Shown here in pieces: positions 52,723 to 62,420 of a stretch of DNA of 64,000 nucleotides. The notes below the pieces were generated by a model, which was not told where the DNA came from, made no database searches, and saw nothing but the letters and a program-made list of their open reading frames with translations. Each line of letters begins with the position of its first letter. Position 1 is the stretch's first letter. The stretch lies in assembly GCA_948144175.1 (NCBI GenBank), contig CANXME010002062.1, positions 473,816 through 537,815 on the forward strand, read 5' to 3'. Source of the DNA: Closterium sp. NIES-65. Taxonomy: Eukaryota; Streptophyta; Zygnematophyceae; Desmidiales; Closteriaceae. A program made the position numbers and the translations under genes.

Positions 52723-53694
52723 TGCGGAGATACACTCTACAACGGTAATGAGCTAGACTACAGGGGGTTGGCACAAACTACTAGAGGTGATCGTAGCTTT
52801 GCTTGGTTCCTTAGTGTTTGCACATTCACGGGAGAAATTGGCAAGAGTTTCCACTAGCAAAGTTGGAATTCCAGAATCAGTACAACAAGAGATCACAACA
52901 ATGATTACATCAGGCACCTAGCAACCCTGCTGCTAGCCTGGTCGGCCGCCAGCACAGCTCGGTCGACCGCCTGCCAGCGTTGCGTAGAGGAGCCGCGCCA
53001 GCACTGCAGAAAGGCGACCTGCCAACGGAGCAGGTCGACGGCGTGCCAACGCTGCAGCAGAGCAGCTGTCCAGCGTTGCCCCGTAGAACACAGCAGTGTG
53101 CACGCTCGCAGGTGTGCGCAGACGATTGGCCCGACTTGCCTCGTTGGGCATTCGTCGGCTGTTGTCTGCGCCTGACGAGCCATATCGACTCCGGGATACC
53201 AGCCCGCAGTCGCCTGCGCCATCGCAACCTCGACGACGTTCGCGTGCCTCCGCAGAACTCGTCGAGCAGGTTACCTAGTCGACCCGGTCGACCACCAGGT
53301 GCTTCCGGTCGACCACCAGGTCCCTCTGGTCGACCACAACTCCCGTCGAGCTACCCCCTGGTCGACGGACCCCTTCCGTCGACCAGAGCCATCAGCGGTT
53401 GTCGCCGAGCTCCCCTCGTCGACCGCTGCTCACTTGTCAGGTCGACGGACTGCTCCGTCGACCTCCCGGTCGAACTGCAGGTCCTGGTCGACGTCCCACC
53501 CGTCGCCTAGACCAGTCAGTTGCAGCTGTCGAGCTCCCTAGTCGACAGCAACACCACAGCGGTCCCCTGCAGCTCGACGAAGCGTGTCAAGCAGCTCTCC
53601 CACTGTGAACGGTCGGTTGCTACTCCCGTACATCCGACCAAGTCGTCGGCGTTGCCCAAGCGAGGGCGGGGCCAACACTCCATTCCTGTTAACA
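52723..53694 (-). repeat. Element D 5' LTR (972 bp)
   Basis: Nearly identical to 46921-47892; about 14 substitutions by eye and no length difference. Right flank GAAAT. Confidence 0.93.
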
Positions 53695-54037
53695 GAAATT
53701 GTGAGGTTGGTGTTGATATAGCTGGCTGGTTTGTGACTGTTGGCTGCTGCTCCTTTGGTGGTGATGGAACGGTGGACTTGCTGCGGTGGATTGTCTTCAT
53801 TTGATGGCTGAACTTCATCTCCACTTGGTTGAGGAGCTGCTGGTGGCAATGGCGTGGCACGGCTGGACTCGTTGACGACGGCTTGAGGGAGATCGATGAT
53901 CGGTCCGCTATGGTCAGAATCGGTGTCATCTTCTTCCTCCTCTTGTGTTGTTTCCTCATGTGCGCTTGCTGGTTCCTGTTGGATAGAGGGTAGAGAGGAG
54001 GAGAGGAAAACTTATGCCAACCTGCAAGGGACATGTC
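53695..54037 (-). pseudogene. pol: Element F linker, proximal part
   Basis: Continues F's integrase C-terminus: MSLAGWHKFSSPPLYPLSNR, then QQAHMRKQHKRRKKMTPILT, SISLKPSSTSPAVPRHCHQQ and a Pro/Thr/Gln-rich run. It lies between the TRIM on the right and D on the left, both of which cut the same reading frame. Confidence 0.8.
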
Positions 54038-54386
54038 TCTCAGAATCCCAACCACTAGACCATTGGGATAAAAGGGCTTGTTTCAGTAGCGGGTCAGTGC
54101 GCCCTATAACCCCCCAGGCAAATGTGCCTGTAACCCTTCCCTAGGATCGATCGGGGATCACCAGTGGACCTCTGACACCCCCCCGCACTGGGATGCCCGA
54201 AGTGCATACACCGGGGATTCGAACCCGAGACCTTCGCTCTGATACCATCTCAGAATCCCAACCACTAGACCATTGGGATAAAAGGGCTTGTTTCAGTAGC
54301 GGGTCAGTGCGCCCATAACCCCCCAGGCAAATGTGCCTGTAACCCTTCCCTAGGATCGATCGGGGATCACCAGTGGACCTCTGACA
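54038..54386 (-). mobile_element. TRIM: 349-bp non-coding LTR retrotransposon
   Basis: Terminal repeats of 140 and 139 bp (54038-54177 and 54248-54386) enclose a 70-bp core and differ only by one base indel. Flanks are ATGTC at 54033-54037 and 54387-54391. On the minus strand the core starts with the primer site TGGTATCAGAGC directly after the LTR (54247-54236) and ends with the purine run GTGCGGGGGGG before the second LTR. It encodes nothing, so it must borrow proteins from an autonomous element. It interrupts F's integrase frame exactly at the target site. Terminal-repeat retrotransposons in miniature are known from many plants; this core is near the minimum possible. Confidence 0.93.
54215..54272 (-). 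promoter_or_regulatory. tRNA-like internal pol III promoter spanning the TRIM LTR/core border
   Basis: On the minus strand an A-box-like TGGTCTAGTGG (54272-54262) in the end of the 5' LTR and a perfect B box GGTTCGAATCC (54225-54215) in the core are separated by 36 bp, the spacing in tRNA genes. The sequence before and around the A box (TCCCAATGGTCTAGTGGTTG) resembles the 5' half of tRNA-Glu. A TTTT lies in the minus strand of the LTR, just upstream of the A box, so it could end a transcript that reads into the 3' LTR. Pol III transcription is inferred, not shown. Confidence 0.6.
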
Positions 54387-55617
54387 ATGTCTTCATAGAA
54401 GACAACATCCCTTGAAACCACTTCTCGCTTGGTGACAGGATCCCAAAGGACCCATCCCTTGCTCTCATTGCTCATGCCGATGAAGAGGCCCCAATGAGCT
54501 TTGCTGTCCAGATTGAGTCTCTTTGCATCTGGAACACGGTATTGGGCCATGGAACCAAAAACACGAAGCATAGACAGATCTGGTTTAACTTCAAACCAAG
54601 CCTCATATGGCGTTTCACCATCCGGTAAGGGCCTTGTGGGTCTCCTGTTGCGAACATAAATTGCCATAGTGATTGCCTCACCCCACCAGAGCTTGTCAAG
54701 GCCTTTGAACTAAAGGAAAGTGGTAGCTATAGCCTGGATAGTGCGATGAAACCTCTCTGCCACTCCATTTTTGCTGAGGACTATAGGGACAAAGTGAACT
54801 GTTGTTTGATGCCCAATGCCAACAACTCCCCCTGAAACGCTTTCCCCATGTACTCACCTCCTCGATCCGACCTCAAGGTGAGTAACTTCTTCCCTGACTC
54901 TCTCTCAACAAGTGCTAGCCATTGCTTGAAACACTTGTGAACTTCATCCTTGGTGTTGATGAAAAAGGACCACGAGAAACGATTCTTGTCATCAATGAAA
55001 GACACCAAAAATCTCTTACCGTTTCGAGTAGGGTCTCGCATGGGGCCGAAGACATCGGTGTGGACCAAATCTAGGAGGTCCCTTGACTGAGACTTAGAAG
55101 GGAAGAATGGCTTTCTAGCTAGCTTACCTTCCACACAAGATGGACATGGAACGGAAGAAAGGGACTTGACTGCACTTTCACTCAAACTCAATCCTTCCAC
55201 GCTCTTGTGATTTACCAACTCTTTCAATGCTTGCACTCCCACGTGCCCCAAGCGTGTATGCAATACCTCAGCTTGGGAGATACTCCCTTTGTTGTTGACT
55301 TGATCGGTTGAAACAGCGGGAAGCGAGACAACGTCGTTCTTCGCGTTGCTAGAACCGCGCTTAATCTCCAACTTCATCTTGTAGAGACGCCTGGTACGCT
55401 CGCCTTCAACCACCAAATTTCCTGCACTATCCCACACTTTGGCTTTCCCCCCTTGCAAAAAGAACAGAGGCACCTTTCTCTTCAAGTTGTCCAGCTGAGA
55501 GCAAGTTTGCTCCCAAATCAGGAACAAATAAAGCTTTATTGACACAAAAAGACTTACCATCCTTTTCAAACTCAAGCTTGCCGACTCCTTTGATAGGTAC
55601 TTTGCCAAGATCAGCAA
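54387..55617 (-). pseudogene. pol: Element F integrase
   Basis: Frame 55617-54781 carries the HHCC module (EVLHTRLGHVGVQALKEL, VPCPSCVEGKLARKPFFP) and the core with D in LVHTDVFGPMRDPTRNGKRF and D in LTLRSDRGGEYMGKAFQGEL, then a stop from a one-base shift. In the neighbouring frame the Glu motif (KNGVAERFHRT) follows and, after a TAG near 54708, 54667-54387 continues with ITMAIYVRNRRPTRPLPDGE, VFGSMAQYRVPDAKRLN and MSNESKGWVLWDPVTKREVV, ending DVVFYED at the TRIM. All catalytic residues are still recognisable. Confidence 0.88.
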
Positions 55618-57006
55618 GTGTCACAGCTTTTGAGTCATACGAGGGCTGAAAATATTTGAGAATGGACTGATAGGTTTCAGAACAACCACTATCAAGAATA
55701 AACTCCTCACTACTAGTAGAAAAAACGTGCATGCAAGTAGCAGCATTGAAAAGGACAGGACCATCAGAATCTTTGGACTCATTTTGACTTGTAGAATGAC
55801 TTGCTATATTTGCTATGGCTGCCTTACCCTTTTCAGATAGTAGCTGAGGAGGGGGAACCCAATTAGGAGGCTTCTTAGGACAAGCATACCACGGATGACC
55901 CCACTCATGACAACAAAAACACTCAAAATTGAACTTTTTAGCATGCGAGGCTTGGCTGAAATTATTGATTCTTGGCGGATTAACTCTTGCATTCCTAGGC
56001 TGATATTGATTGGGAATAGAAGGCCTTGGCTGGAAATAGGGACTTGACTTATAGGGAGGACTTGACTGAGCAAAACGAGAGGGTTTGTATGGGTTGGAAG
56101 GTGACTGAAAATTCGTACCATAGTATGGTTGAGGGCGGTTTGGGCTGAAATTTCCTTGCCTCTGGGATTGGTTGCCATATCTTGTAGCTGCTGCAGCACT
56201 CCACGCACCCTCGTCACTCCGCTTGTTCCGTGCAAGGTCTCGACTCTGCTGCGCGTTGACAAGGGCCTCAAAGATGAACGCACGACTCTTCATTGACTGC
56301 GGGAGCGCTTGTAGTGTTGCACGGAAAGTGTCCCCCTCCGGTGTAAGGCCGGTGAGGATGACGGTCTTGAAATAAGACTCTGGATTCTCCAAGCCGATCG
56401 CTGCTGATTCCTCCAACATTGTTTCAGCTCGTTTTAGGTAGGCTTGTGCTGATTCATCTTCTTCCATCTTCAGATTCATGAAGCGGCTCCACATCTCGGC
56501 TTGGCTGCTCTCGGATTTTGACTGGTGCATAGTCTTCAGTGGGCTCCATGCTTCCTCTGGCACTGTTTGCCTTGGTAGAACAGGGCAGGAGCGACTTCAA
56601 CTGCTGCTCGTGAATGCTATTGAGTAGGTAGAGGAAGGCCTCCTTGTTGCGTCGTTCGTAAGTCGTTTTTCAGCTTCTGAAGCATCTGCTGCTGGTTTGG
56701 CTGCTTCTCCAGTGTAGTAAGGCCACAGATTAAGAAGGGATGCAGTGAGCTCAAACTGAGTTGCCCATGTTGGAAAATCTTTGCCGTTGAACTTGGGGAG
56801 GTGAAGCTTAGGCATGAAGGAGGTGAGTGGTGAGTATGTTGTTGAAGGACTGCCTGGTGCAAACTGCTTCCACTAATCCAGTAGCTGCTGATGTTGACTC
56901 TGAAGCTCCTGCGGCTGGCTGGAGTGCAGGACCAGATGGATTGTCTCCCTCCATGTTCGTATGGTGCTAGGATAGGAAGGTGGTGGGCTAGGTTGATCGA
57001 AACGAC
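55427..57006 (-). pseudogene. gag: Element F gag and protease
   Basis: The gag start is near 56955 (MEGDNPSGPALQPAAGASES), shifting by one base into 56815 (MPKLHLPKFNGKDFPTWATQ), again into other frames, and then 56563-55427 (378 codons). That frame holds the UBN2-type core (MWSRFMNLKMEEDESAQAYL), an Asn/Pro/Gln-rich region, a canonical knuckle CFCCHEWGHPWYAC, and the protease motif FILDSGCSETY with VPDLGANLLSAGQLEEKGAS. The frame ends in a G6 run (minus strand near 55450) where one extra base moves the continuation (GGKAKVWDSAGNLVVEGERT) into the integrase frame. Protease and knuckle are intact. Confidence 0.87.
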
Positions 57007-57020
57007 GAGCTCTAATACCA
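57007..57020 (-). promoter_or_regulatory. Element F primer-binding site
   Basis: TGGTATTAGAGCTC on the minus strand, four bases inside the 5' LTR end, one mismatch from the canonical initiator tRNA-Met site. Confidence 0.82.
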
Positions 57021-57024
57021 AAAT

Positions 57025-57525
57025 TGTAAAACAGAGTAGCTGTGACTACTGGAGGGCTGGAACTTGGCTGGAAAGTCTTAGCAGGGCTGCTGGAATTGAC
57101 TGGATGAGGTAAAACTTCACTATGTTCAAGATTAACAAGCCCACTAAAGCACAACTCTATAGGCATCACAAACAAGACAGATTGAAAGCTCAAACTAGGC
57201 TGATAGACAATGTAACTTCCCTGGTAACTTGGGCACAATCTAGATTGGATGGACCTTGAGTGACTTTGAGTGCCACATGAGGTGCATGAATGAGAAAACT
57301 CTGGATATTTCTGTTATAGCTGATTCTGATGTGTAGAAAACCTGTAGAAACTGCCAACACTTCGGTTTGAAGGCAGCTTTGAACTGTATCGAGTCTTCGG
57401 CTGAAATCTGATTGGTGGTGGAACTTTCGAAGTACTTCCCAAAGCCTCTGATTCATCGCCGACATTCCCCCTTGCTGCTGCTTGTGTGCAAAGGGCTGGG
57501 GCGGCAGAAACCCGATTCTCCAACA
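57025..57525 (-). repeat. Element F 5' LTR (501 bp)
   Basis: Starts TGTTGGAGAATCGGG and ends CTCTGTTTTACA on the minus strand. The right flank is AATAT. Confidence 0.92.
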
Positions 57526-58142
57526 AATATGCGACAAATTGGAAATGCAGACAACGTAGGGAGGCTGCGTGAGTTACGCGAGAGACATTCGGTTCAGCCT
57601 GCCCGCGCGCGAGAGACGCGAGAGACACCAAGAATTTGTATGAGCAACATGCGAGATGTACTGCATGGTATCTGTTACGGGTCGCATGTCAGTCGACGCG
57701 AAGGCTCGGAGTCATTACCCCTGCCAACGAAGTGTCAATATTCGCACAGACGCGACAATGTCCTTAAAACCGTGGCCCAACTATCAGCTTCAACTTCAGG
57801 GTATTATAGCTTGAAACTTGAAGCATGCAGTTCAGTGGCGAGAGGTTTGTCTTGTGCGAGTGTTACGGGTGCAATGGATCGAGGTAGCGAGGATTGCACT
57901 AAGGTGTCAAACGAGTACAAAATGTGAGCGAAGGCATGAGCGAACATTTATGCGCGAAACATGCAAACGGTAACGCGGTGTGTGCGAGCTAGCTAGTGTT
58001 ATGCTGGCAGTGAGGCTCGGGTTAGTCCAGAACCGTAGGCCGATACGGCCAGGCCAGCAGTGCGAGGTTTGGCAAAACAGTGCGCGCGAAGTTGGCGAAG
58101 CCCCGTTAGCACTAACAGGCGAACAACGGCTGTTGCTGTACG
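57526..58142. other. Host strip between F and J
   Basis: Low-repeat DNA with mixed composition. The plus-strand frame 57412-57927 runs out of F's LTR and is not convincing as a gene. GAGAGACGCGAGAGAC-type words recur at 57585-57630. Nothing else recognised. Confidence 0.4.
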
Positions 58143-58500
58143 TGACGAGAAGTGAGAATGGAAATGAATAAACTATGAAACAGTTGGGTACAATTACTAA
58201 CCCTTATTGGGTTGTACCCCTTATGGGCTACCCCACTACAGCCTACACAAATGTATAAGCTATAATGTTCTGACACACCCCCATAGGCAAAGTGGGGGAG
58301 AACAAGTGGTCACAAGACCAGTCAGCAAAGCAAAGCGAAGCAAAGCAAGCTCAGGGTGGATCACAAAGTCACCACACAGTCCAAGCACAAGAGTAAGGCC
58401 ACAAGGCCAGTTCACATGCAAGGTCATATATATAAAGGTAAAACAAGCAAGGGCAGGTATAGAAAGAAGACAGTACAAACAAGATCAAGAAGTGAGCAAG
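58143..58500 (-). repeat. Element J 3' LTR and 3' UTR
   Basis: The LTR at 58143-58275 starts TGTCAGAACATTATAGC and ends CACTTCTCGTCA on the minus strand. The UTR (58276-58490) has the purine tract complement CACACCCCCATAGG, an AGCAAAGC repeat, and GTGGATCACAAAGTCACC, as in C and H. Confidence 0.85.
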
Positions 58501-60236
58501 TGAGGCCAGGTAGGCACAAGACCTAACACAGTACAGAAGCGCTGATGATCACAAGGCGGAAGGGCCTTGGTGAAGATTATCAGCATTGTTGGCCACAGAG
58601 GCCACGTAAGAAAGGCGCAGCTGACCACGCTGCTGCAGCTCACGAGACAGGAAGTAGCGGAGACCAATGTGCTTCGTTCTGTGCTCCAGTCTGTGCTCCC
58701 GACACAAGGCCAACATGGCCTTGTTGTCTACGTACAGAACTAGAGGAGAATGAGGCGGCTCTCCTAGGTCAGTCAGCAGGTAGGTGAGCCAGCGTAGCTC
58801 CTGTACAGCCATGGCCCATGCGTAGATCTCAGCCTCACGGCTGGAGCCGAGAACAGAGGACGAGCGGGTAGACCGCCATGAAATAGAGCCGGAGCCAAGG
58901 CTGAAGGTGTAACCCTGTGACGACTGCTTGCGTAGCCTGGTCGTTTGCCCAAGAAGCGTCAGCGTGACCTGTGAGGACTACTCGACGTCGCCCTCCAAGC
59001 ACTAGCCCCATGCCCGACGTACTGCACAAGTAGCGCAACACCCTCTTCGCTGCAGCCATGTGCTCTGGTCGGTGTCTCCCAGGAGCAACATAGCGTGCCA
59101 AGATGCTAAGAGGGTATGCAAGGTCAGGTCGTGTCCACGTCATCAGGTACATGAGGCAGCCAACAAGCTCTAGGTACGGGCCACTCGACTCTACGGACTC
59201 ATTCGAAGGTAGAGCTGAGAGCGAGTGGCGAGTAGACAGAGGAGTGGCCTGAGGCGAGGAGTACGTGAAGCCGAAGCGCTGAAGGACCTGCTGCACCATG
59301 TGTGACTGAGTCAGGGTAATGGTGCGCTGTGCAGTGTCCCGGGTGATCTGCAAGCCAAGGTAGCTGCGCAGTTCACCCAGGTCTGTGGCACGTTTGTCTC
59401 TTCTGCAGCTCGGACTTCACAGTGGGCGAGTCCAGCAGTGTCAGCAGTGGCAAAGACCAGGGAAAGTCCGTCGACCTGTACACGAGGATGTAGAACGGCC
59501 GGCAAAGAGTTGTCGATGCGTAGAAACAGCGACGGGTCCGGCTGTAGAAGGAGGCAAACCCAAGAGCCGCAAGTGTAGTCCTCGAGTGCTTCGTGCCCAC
59601 TCACCGGGGCGCCTGGCGGAGAACCGTAGACTGGCCGTTGGAGGCCTCCACGGGTTGCCAGGATGGAAACGGACCCAGTGAAGCCAGGAGGGCGGGCAGC
59701 CATATCTCCTCGTGCAGGCTACCTTGCAGGAAAGCAGTGCCTGAAGTCAAGAGAGTGAAGCTCCCGGCAAGGGGGGGGGTTCGGGCGGCTGAGCGGCTAT
59801 GTGCCAGCAACACCCGAAGAGTGGTCATCTACGGGGGTTGGGAGAGAAAGGTCTGGAAGTAGTCAACTCCCTCCCTGCCGCTGACTGAAGCCTCGAGCCA
59901 CGTAACGCGCCTTGAAGATAGGCGGAGAACACCGGAGGCCGCTTCACCCTGAAGATCTACATCCCACTGACGATGTTCGCTCAGGTGGGGGAACCTCGTC
60001 GACATAGGTGCCTGTGGACTTCCAAGAAGCCATCTCTTGCATCCATGGCCGATCTGCCACTGAGAGGAGTAGGGACCCTCGATATGTCTCAGCGTACGAT
60101 CGAGGAGTCGGGATGTCTGGGTGCATCCGGGTCTCCCTCAGGGGCAATCAGCGTGGACACGAGATGGGGCAAAGCAGCCGCAAAGCACTGGAACCCCTCC
60201 TGCTAGTCCTCAAGGACGTCCCGTGCTAAGAGCACA
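58501..60236 (-). pseudogene. pol: Element J reverse transcriptase / RNase H, heavily degraded
   Basis: RNase H and the connection domain are recognisable in 59353-58835 (TLTQSHMVQQVLQRFGFTYS, VGCLMYLMTWTRPDLAYPLS, GHADASWANDQAT) and 58812-58549 (MAVQELRWLTYLLTDLGEPP, LYVDNKAMLALCREH, TKHIGLRYFLSRELQQRGQL). The RT core (60000-59360) changes frame every 50-100 bp; ILVY is followed by RSTDFPWS instead of VDD. PPGFTGS, KMTTLRVLL-like and MASWKSTGTYVDEVPPP fragments mark the rest. Not functional. Confidence 0.82.
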
Positions 60237-61480
60237 CTCACCCCCCGACGGACGGAGGACAGACAGACTCTGACTCAGCAACAAGATTGGCAGCATAGTC
60301 TAGACGACAGCGAGCAAGCGAAGTCGACAAGCTCAGCAACAAGAGCAGATGCAGCAGCAGACTTAAAGGAAGGGTCAGTGACGACAGTAGCAAGAAGGCG
60401 CGTGACGAAGGACTAGCAGCACGAAGGTAGTCAGACTCCGGGTCAGCAAGAGAAGGAAGAGAGGACTCTGGAGGAGACGGCAACGGGACACGCAGAGGAG
60501 CAGTGGAAGGACGCAGTGCCATCTGGTGTGTGCCGGGGACCGCAAGAGGACGCGGACGCGTAGTACGACCACTAGTGCGAGCAGGACGAACAGGTGACGC
60601 GGGACGAGACGCAGGCTCACGACGCTTTGCAAGACCTCCTAGTAGGACCAGTGTAGGGAGAAGGAGCAGGTAGAGGGAGGCGGGCGGTAACTGTGACTGC
60701 GATTGGGCAGGCGATGGACACTCTAGGGGAGGAGCAGTAGAGGGCGGGAGACCAAGAAACCTGCTCCAGGAGCGGAACGAAAGTACGGCCTCGGGCCACG
60801 CAGCGCCTCTAGAACCAGCAAGTACGGCACCAGTACCCCCAGCGGCAGCACCAGCGCCAGCAGAACCTCCAGCTCCAACAGCGCCAACTCCAGTACCCTC
60901 AGAAGCACGAGCGCCAGCAGCACCGCCAGCGCCAACACCCCCAGCAGCTCCAGCTCCAGCAGCACCAACTCCAGTAGGACCGTCAGCACCAGCTGCCTCA
61001 GCAGCACCCCCAGACGCACCAGCACCTGTAGAAACACCATCCCAACACCCCCAGTAGCTCCAGCTCCAGCAGCACCAACTCAAGTAGGACCGTCAGCACT
61101 AGCTGCCTCAGCAGCACCCCCAGACGCACCAGCACCAATAGAAACACCAGCGCCAACACCCCAGACTCAGCAGCACGTCTCCAGCGGCGGGCGAACCACA
61201 CGCGCAGCTCCTGTGGAGAGAGCGGCTCCCGCCTCGACGAAGTACCACGGCGGCCACACGAGCAGACCCAGCACCCCAGGCTCCGCACCCCTAGACTCAG
61301 CACCCCCAGGCTCAGCACCTCCAGTCTCAACACCCCCAGACTCAGCACCCCCAGACCCGGCACCCGCAGATCCGGCACCCGCAGGCTCAGCACCTCTAGC
61401 AGCACCAGAGTCTACAGCTACCTCGACAGGCTCGAATGCGTCTACCTGGGACACACCTGAAGGGGCAGGACCCTGAGGAG
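60237..61480 (-). pseudogene. pol: Element J linker
   Basis: Frames 61083-60238, 61405-60998 and 61454-61167 cover the repeat linker (VDSGAARGAEPAGAGSAGAG, GGAEPGGAESRGAE), a shifted LREWFARRW-like segment (ELRVWFARRWRRAAESG), and Ala/Gly-rich then Ser/Pro-rich spacer ending at ANLVAESESVCPPSVGG. The GGAEP array has only about nine units, fewer than in A and C. Confidence 0.75.
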
Positions 61481-62420
61481 GGAGGGGGTCTACCGGGGGG
61501 GACCTGGCACAAGGAAGAGCGGTGGCGGGGGGAGGGACGGAGTGCGGTAGGGGAAGAGGCGGTAGTAGGGGACCGACTCGTCAAACGTGACGTCCTGGGA
61601 GGACAGACACGGCGAGAGGTGGGGTGGTAGAACTGCCACCCTGGCGCGTCAGGGGGAAAGCGAAGGAAGACGCAAGGAGCAGCACGAGGGGACAGCTTGT
61701 TCGCAGACAAGTCGCGAACAAACGCCCGAGATCCCCAGACACGAACCTGAGTAGCACCTGGTGCAAGGAAGAGCGGCGGCGGGGGGGAGGGGCGCAGTGC
61801 GGTAGGGGAAGAGACGGTAGTAAGTACGACTCGTCAAAGGTGACGTCCTGGGAGGACAGAACACGGCGCGTGGTGGGGTGGTAAAACTGCCAGCCAGGCG
61901 CGTCAGGGGGGAAGCCAAGGAAGACGCAAGGAACAGCACGGGGGGACAGCTTGTCCGCAGACAAGTCGCGGACAAACGCCCGAGATCCCCAGACCCGAAA
62001 TGCAGACGCATCGCCAACCTTCCCTGTCCACCGCAAGGCGGGGGAGGTCTCTGGCAAGGAGACACGGGGCTGAAGGTTGAGCTGATGCGCGGCGTACTGA
62101 ACCACAAATGGCCACAGAAAATGGGGGGCAGCCGCATGAATCATGGACGTACGCGCGACATCCATGACCATGCCAATGCGGCGCTCAGCAATCCCATTTC
62201 GCTGTGGAGAGGCCGGAAGCGTGAAGGTCTGGCGGATGCCCTGTGCCCGACAGAAGGCTCCAGACGGGCAGAGGAAAACTCCCCTCCTCTGTCCTACTGC
62301 AGACGCAAAACAGGAAAGTCCGAGCCGAAACTCTCTCTGAGCTGGAGACGAGCTGCGCGGATCCAGTCGATCAACACCTCAGTGACGTCACCTTGCTGCG
62401 CAAGAGGGCCCCCAGAGGGG
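61481..62420 (-). pseudogene. pol: Element J integrase with internal duplication
   Basis: Frame 62171-61581 gives VARTSMIHAAAPHFLWPFVV, GKVGDASAFRVWGSRAFVRD and FLGFPPDAPGWQFYHPTTRR. The same C-terminal block appears a second time at 61742-61500 (LSANKLSPRAAPCVFLRFPP), with about 89% similarity by eye. Upstream, 62420-62172 holds the end of the core with SDRG and AERRIG-type sequence in broken frames, starting directly at the GDVTEVLIDWIRAARLQLRE segment. Everything before it in the core has been deleted. Confidence 0.8.

Larger units (their letters stand above)
46921..53694 (-). mobile_element. Element D: copia retrotransposon lacking protease, nested in F
   Basis: LTRs of 972 bp at 46921-47892 (3') and 52723-53694 (5'), both TGCGGAGATA to GTTAACA on the plus strand, are flanked by GAAAT at 46916-46920 and 53695-53699. 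I count about 14 differences, mostly transitions. Total 6774 bp. The internal order is primer site, gag, zinc knuckle, integrase core, linker, RT and RNase H; the protease and the HHCC module are missing. Stops and frameshifts occur in gag, integrase and RT. Same family as element E. Confidence 0.95.
43788..57525 (-). mobile_element. Element F: copia retrotransposon with two insertions
   Basis: LTRs of 501 bp at 43788-44288 (3') and 57025-57525 (5') have TG/CA ends and differ at roughly nine positions plus two single-base indels. D (46921-53694) and a TRIM (54038-54386) interrupt it; without them and one target copy each it is about 6.6 kb. The right flank AATAT recurs at 43780-43784 on the left but separated from the LTR by ACT, so the target duplication is only tentative. 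Its codon and base use are more balanced than the A family, and its proteins resemble ordinary plant copia polyproteins. It is a separate lineage. Confidence 0.9.

Noticed and set aside
54178-54247. A simple tRNA gene inside a tandem duplication
   Set aside because: The flanking repeats have LTR ends, a primer site, a purine tract and a 5-bp target duplication, which fit a TRIM better. A tRNA-derived origin of the promoter remains possible.
55427-55480. Programmed ribosomal frameshift between protease and integrase in F
   Set aside because: The shift is at a G6 run after the protease, not at the gag-pol border, and other random shifts occur nearby. A one-base homopolymer insertion is simpler.
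57412-57927. 171-codon plus-strand frame
   Set aside because: It starts inside F's LTR and runs into host DNA, so it is a chance junction frame.
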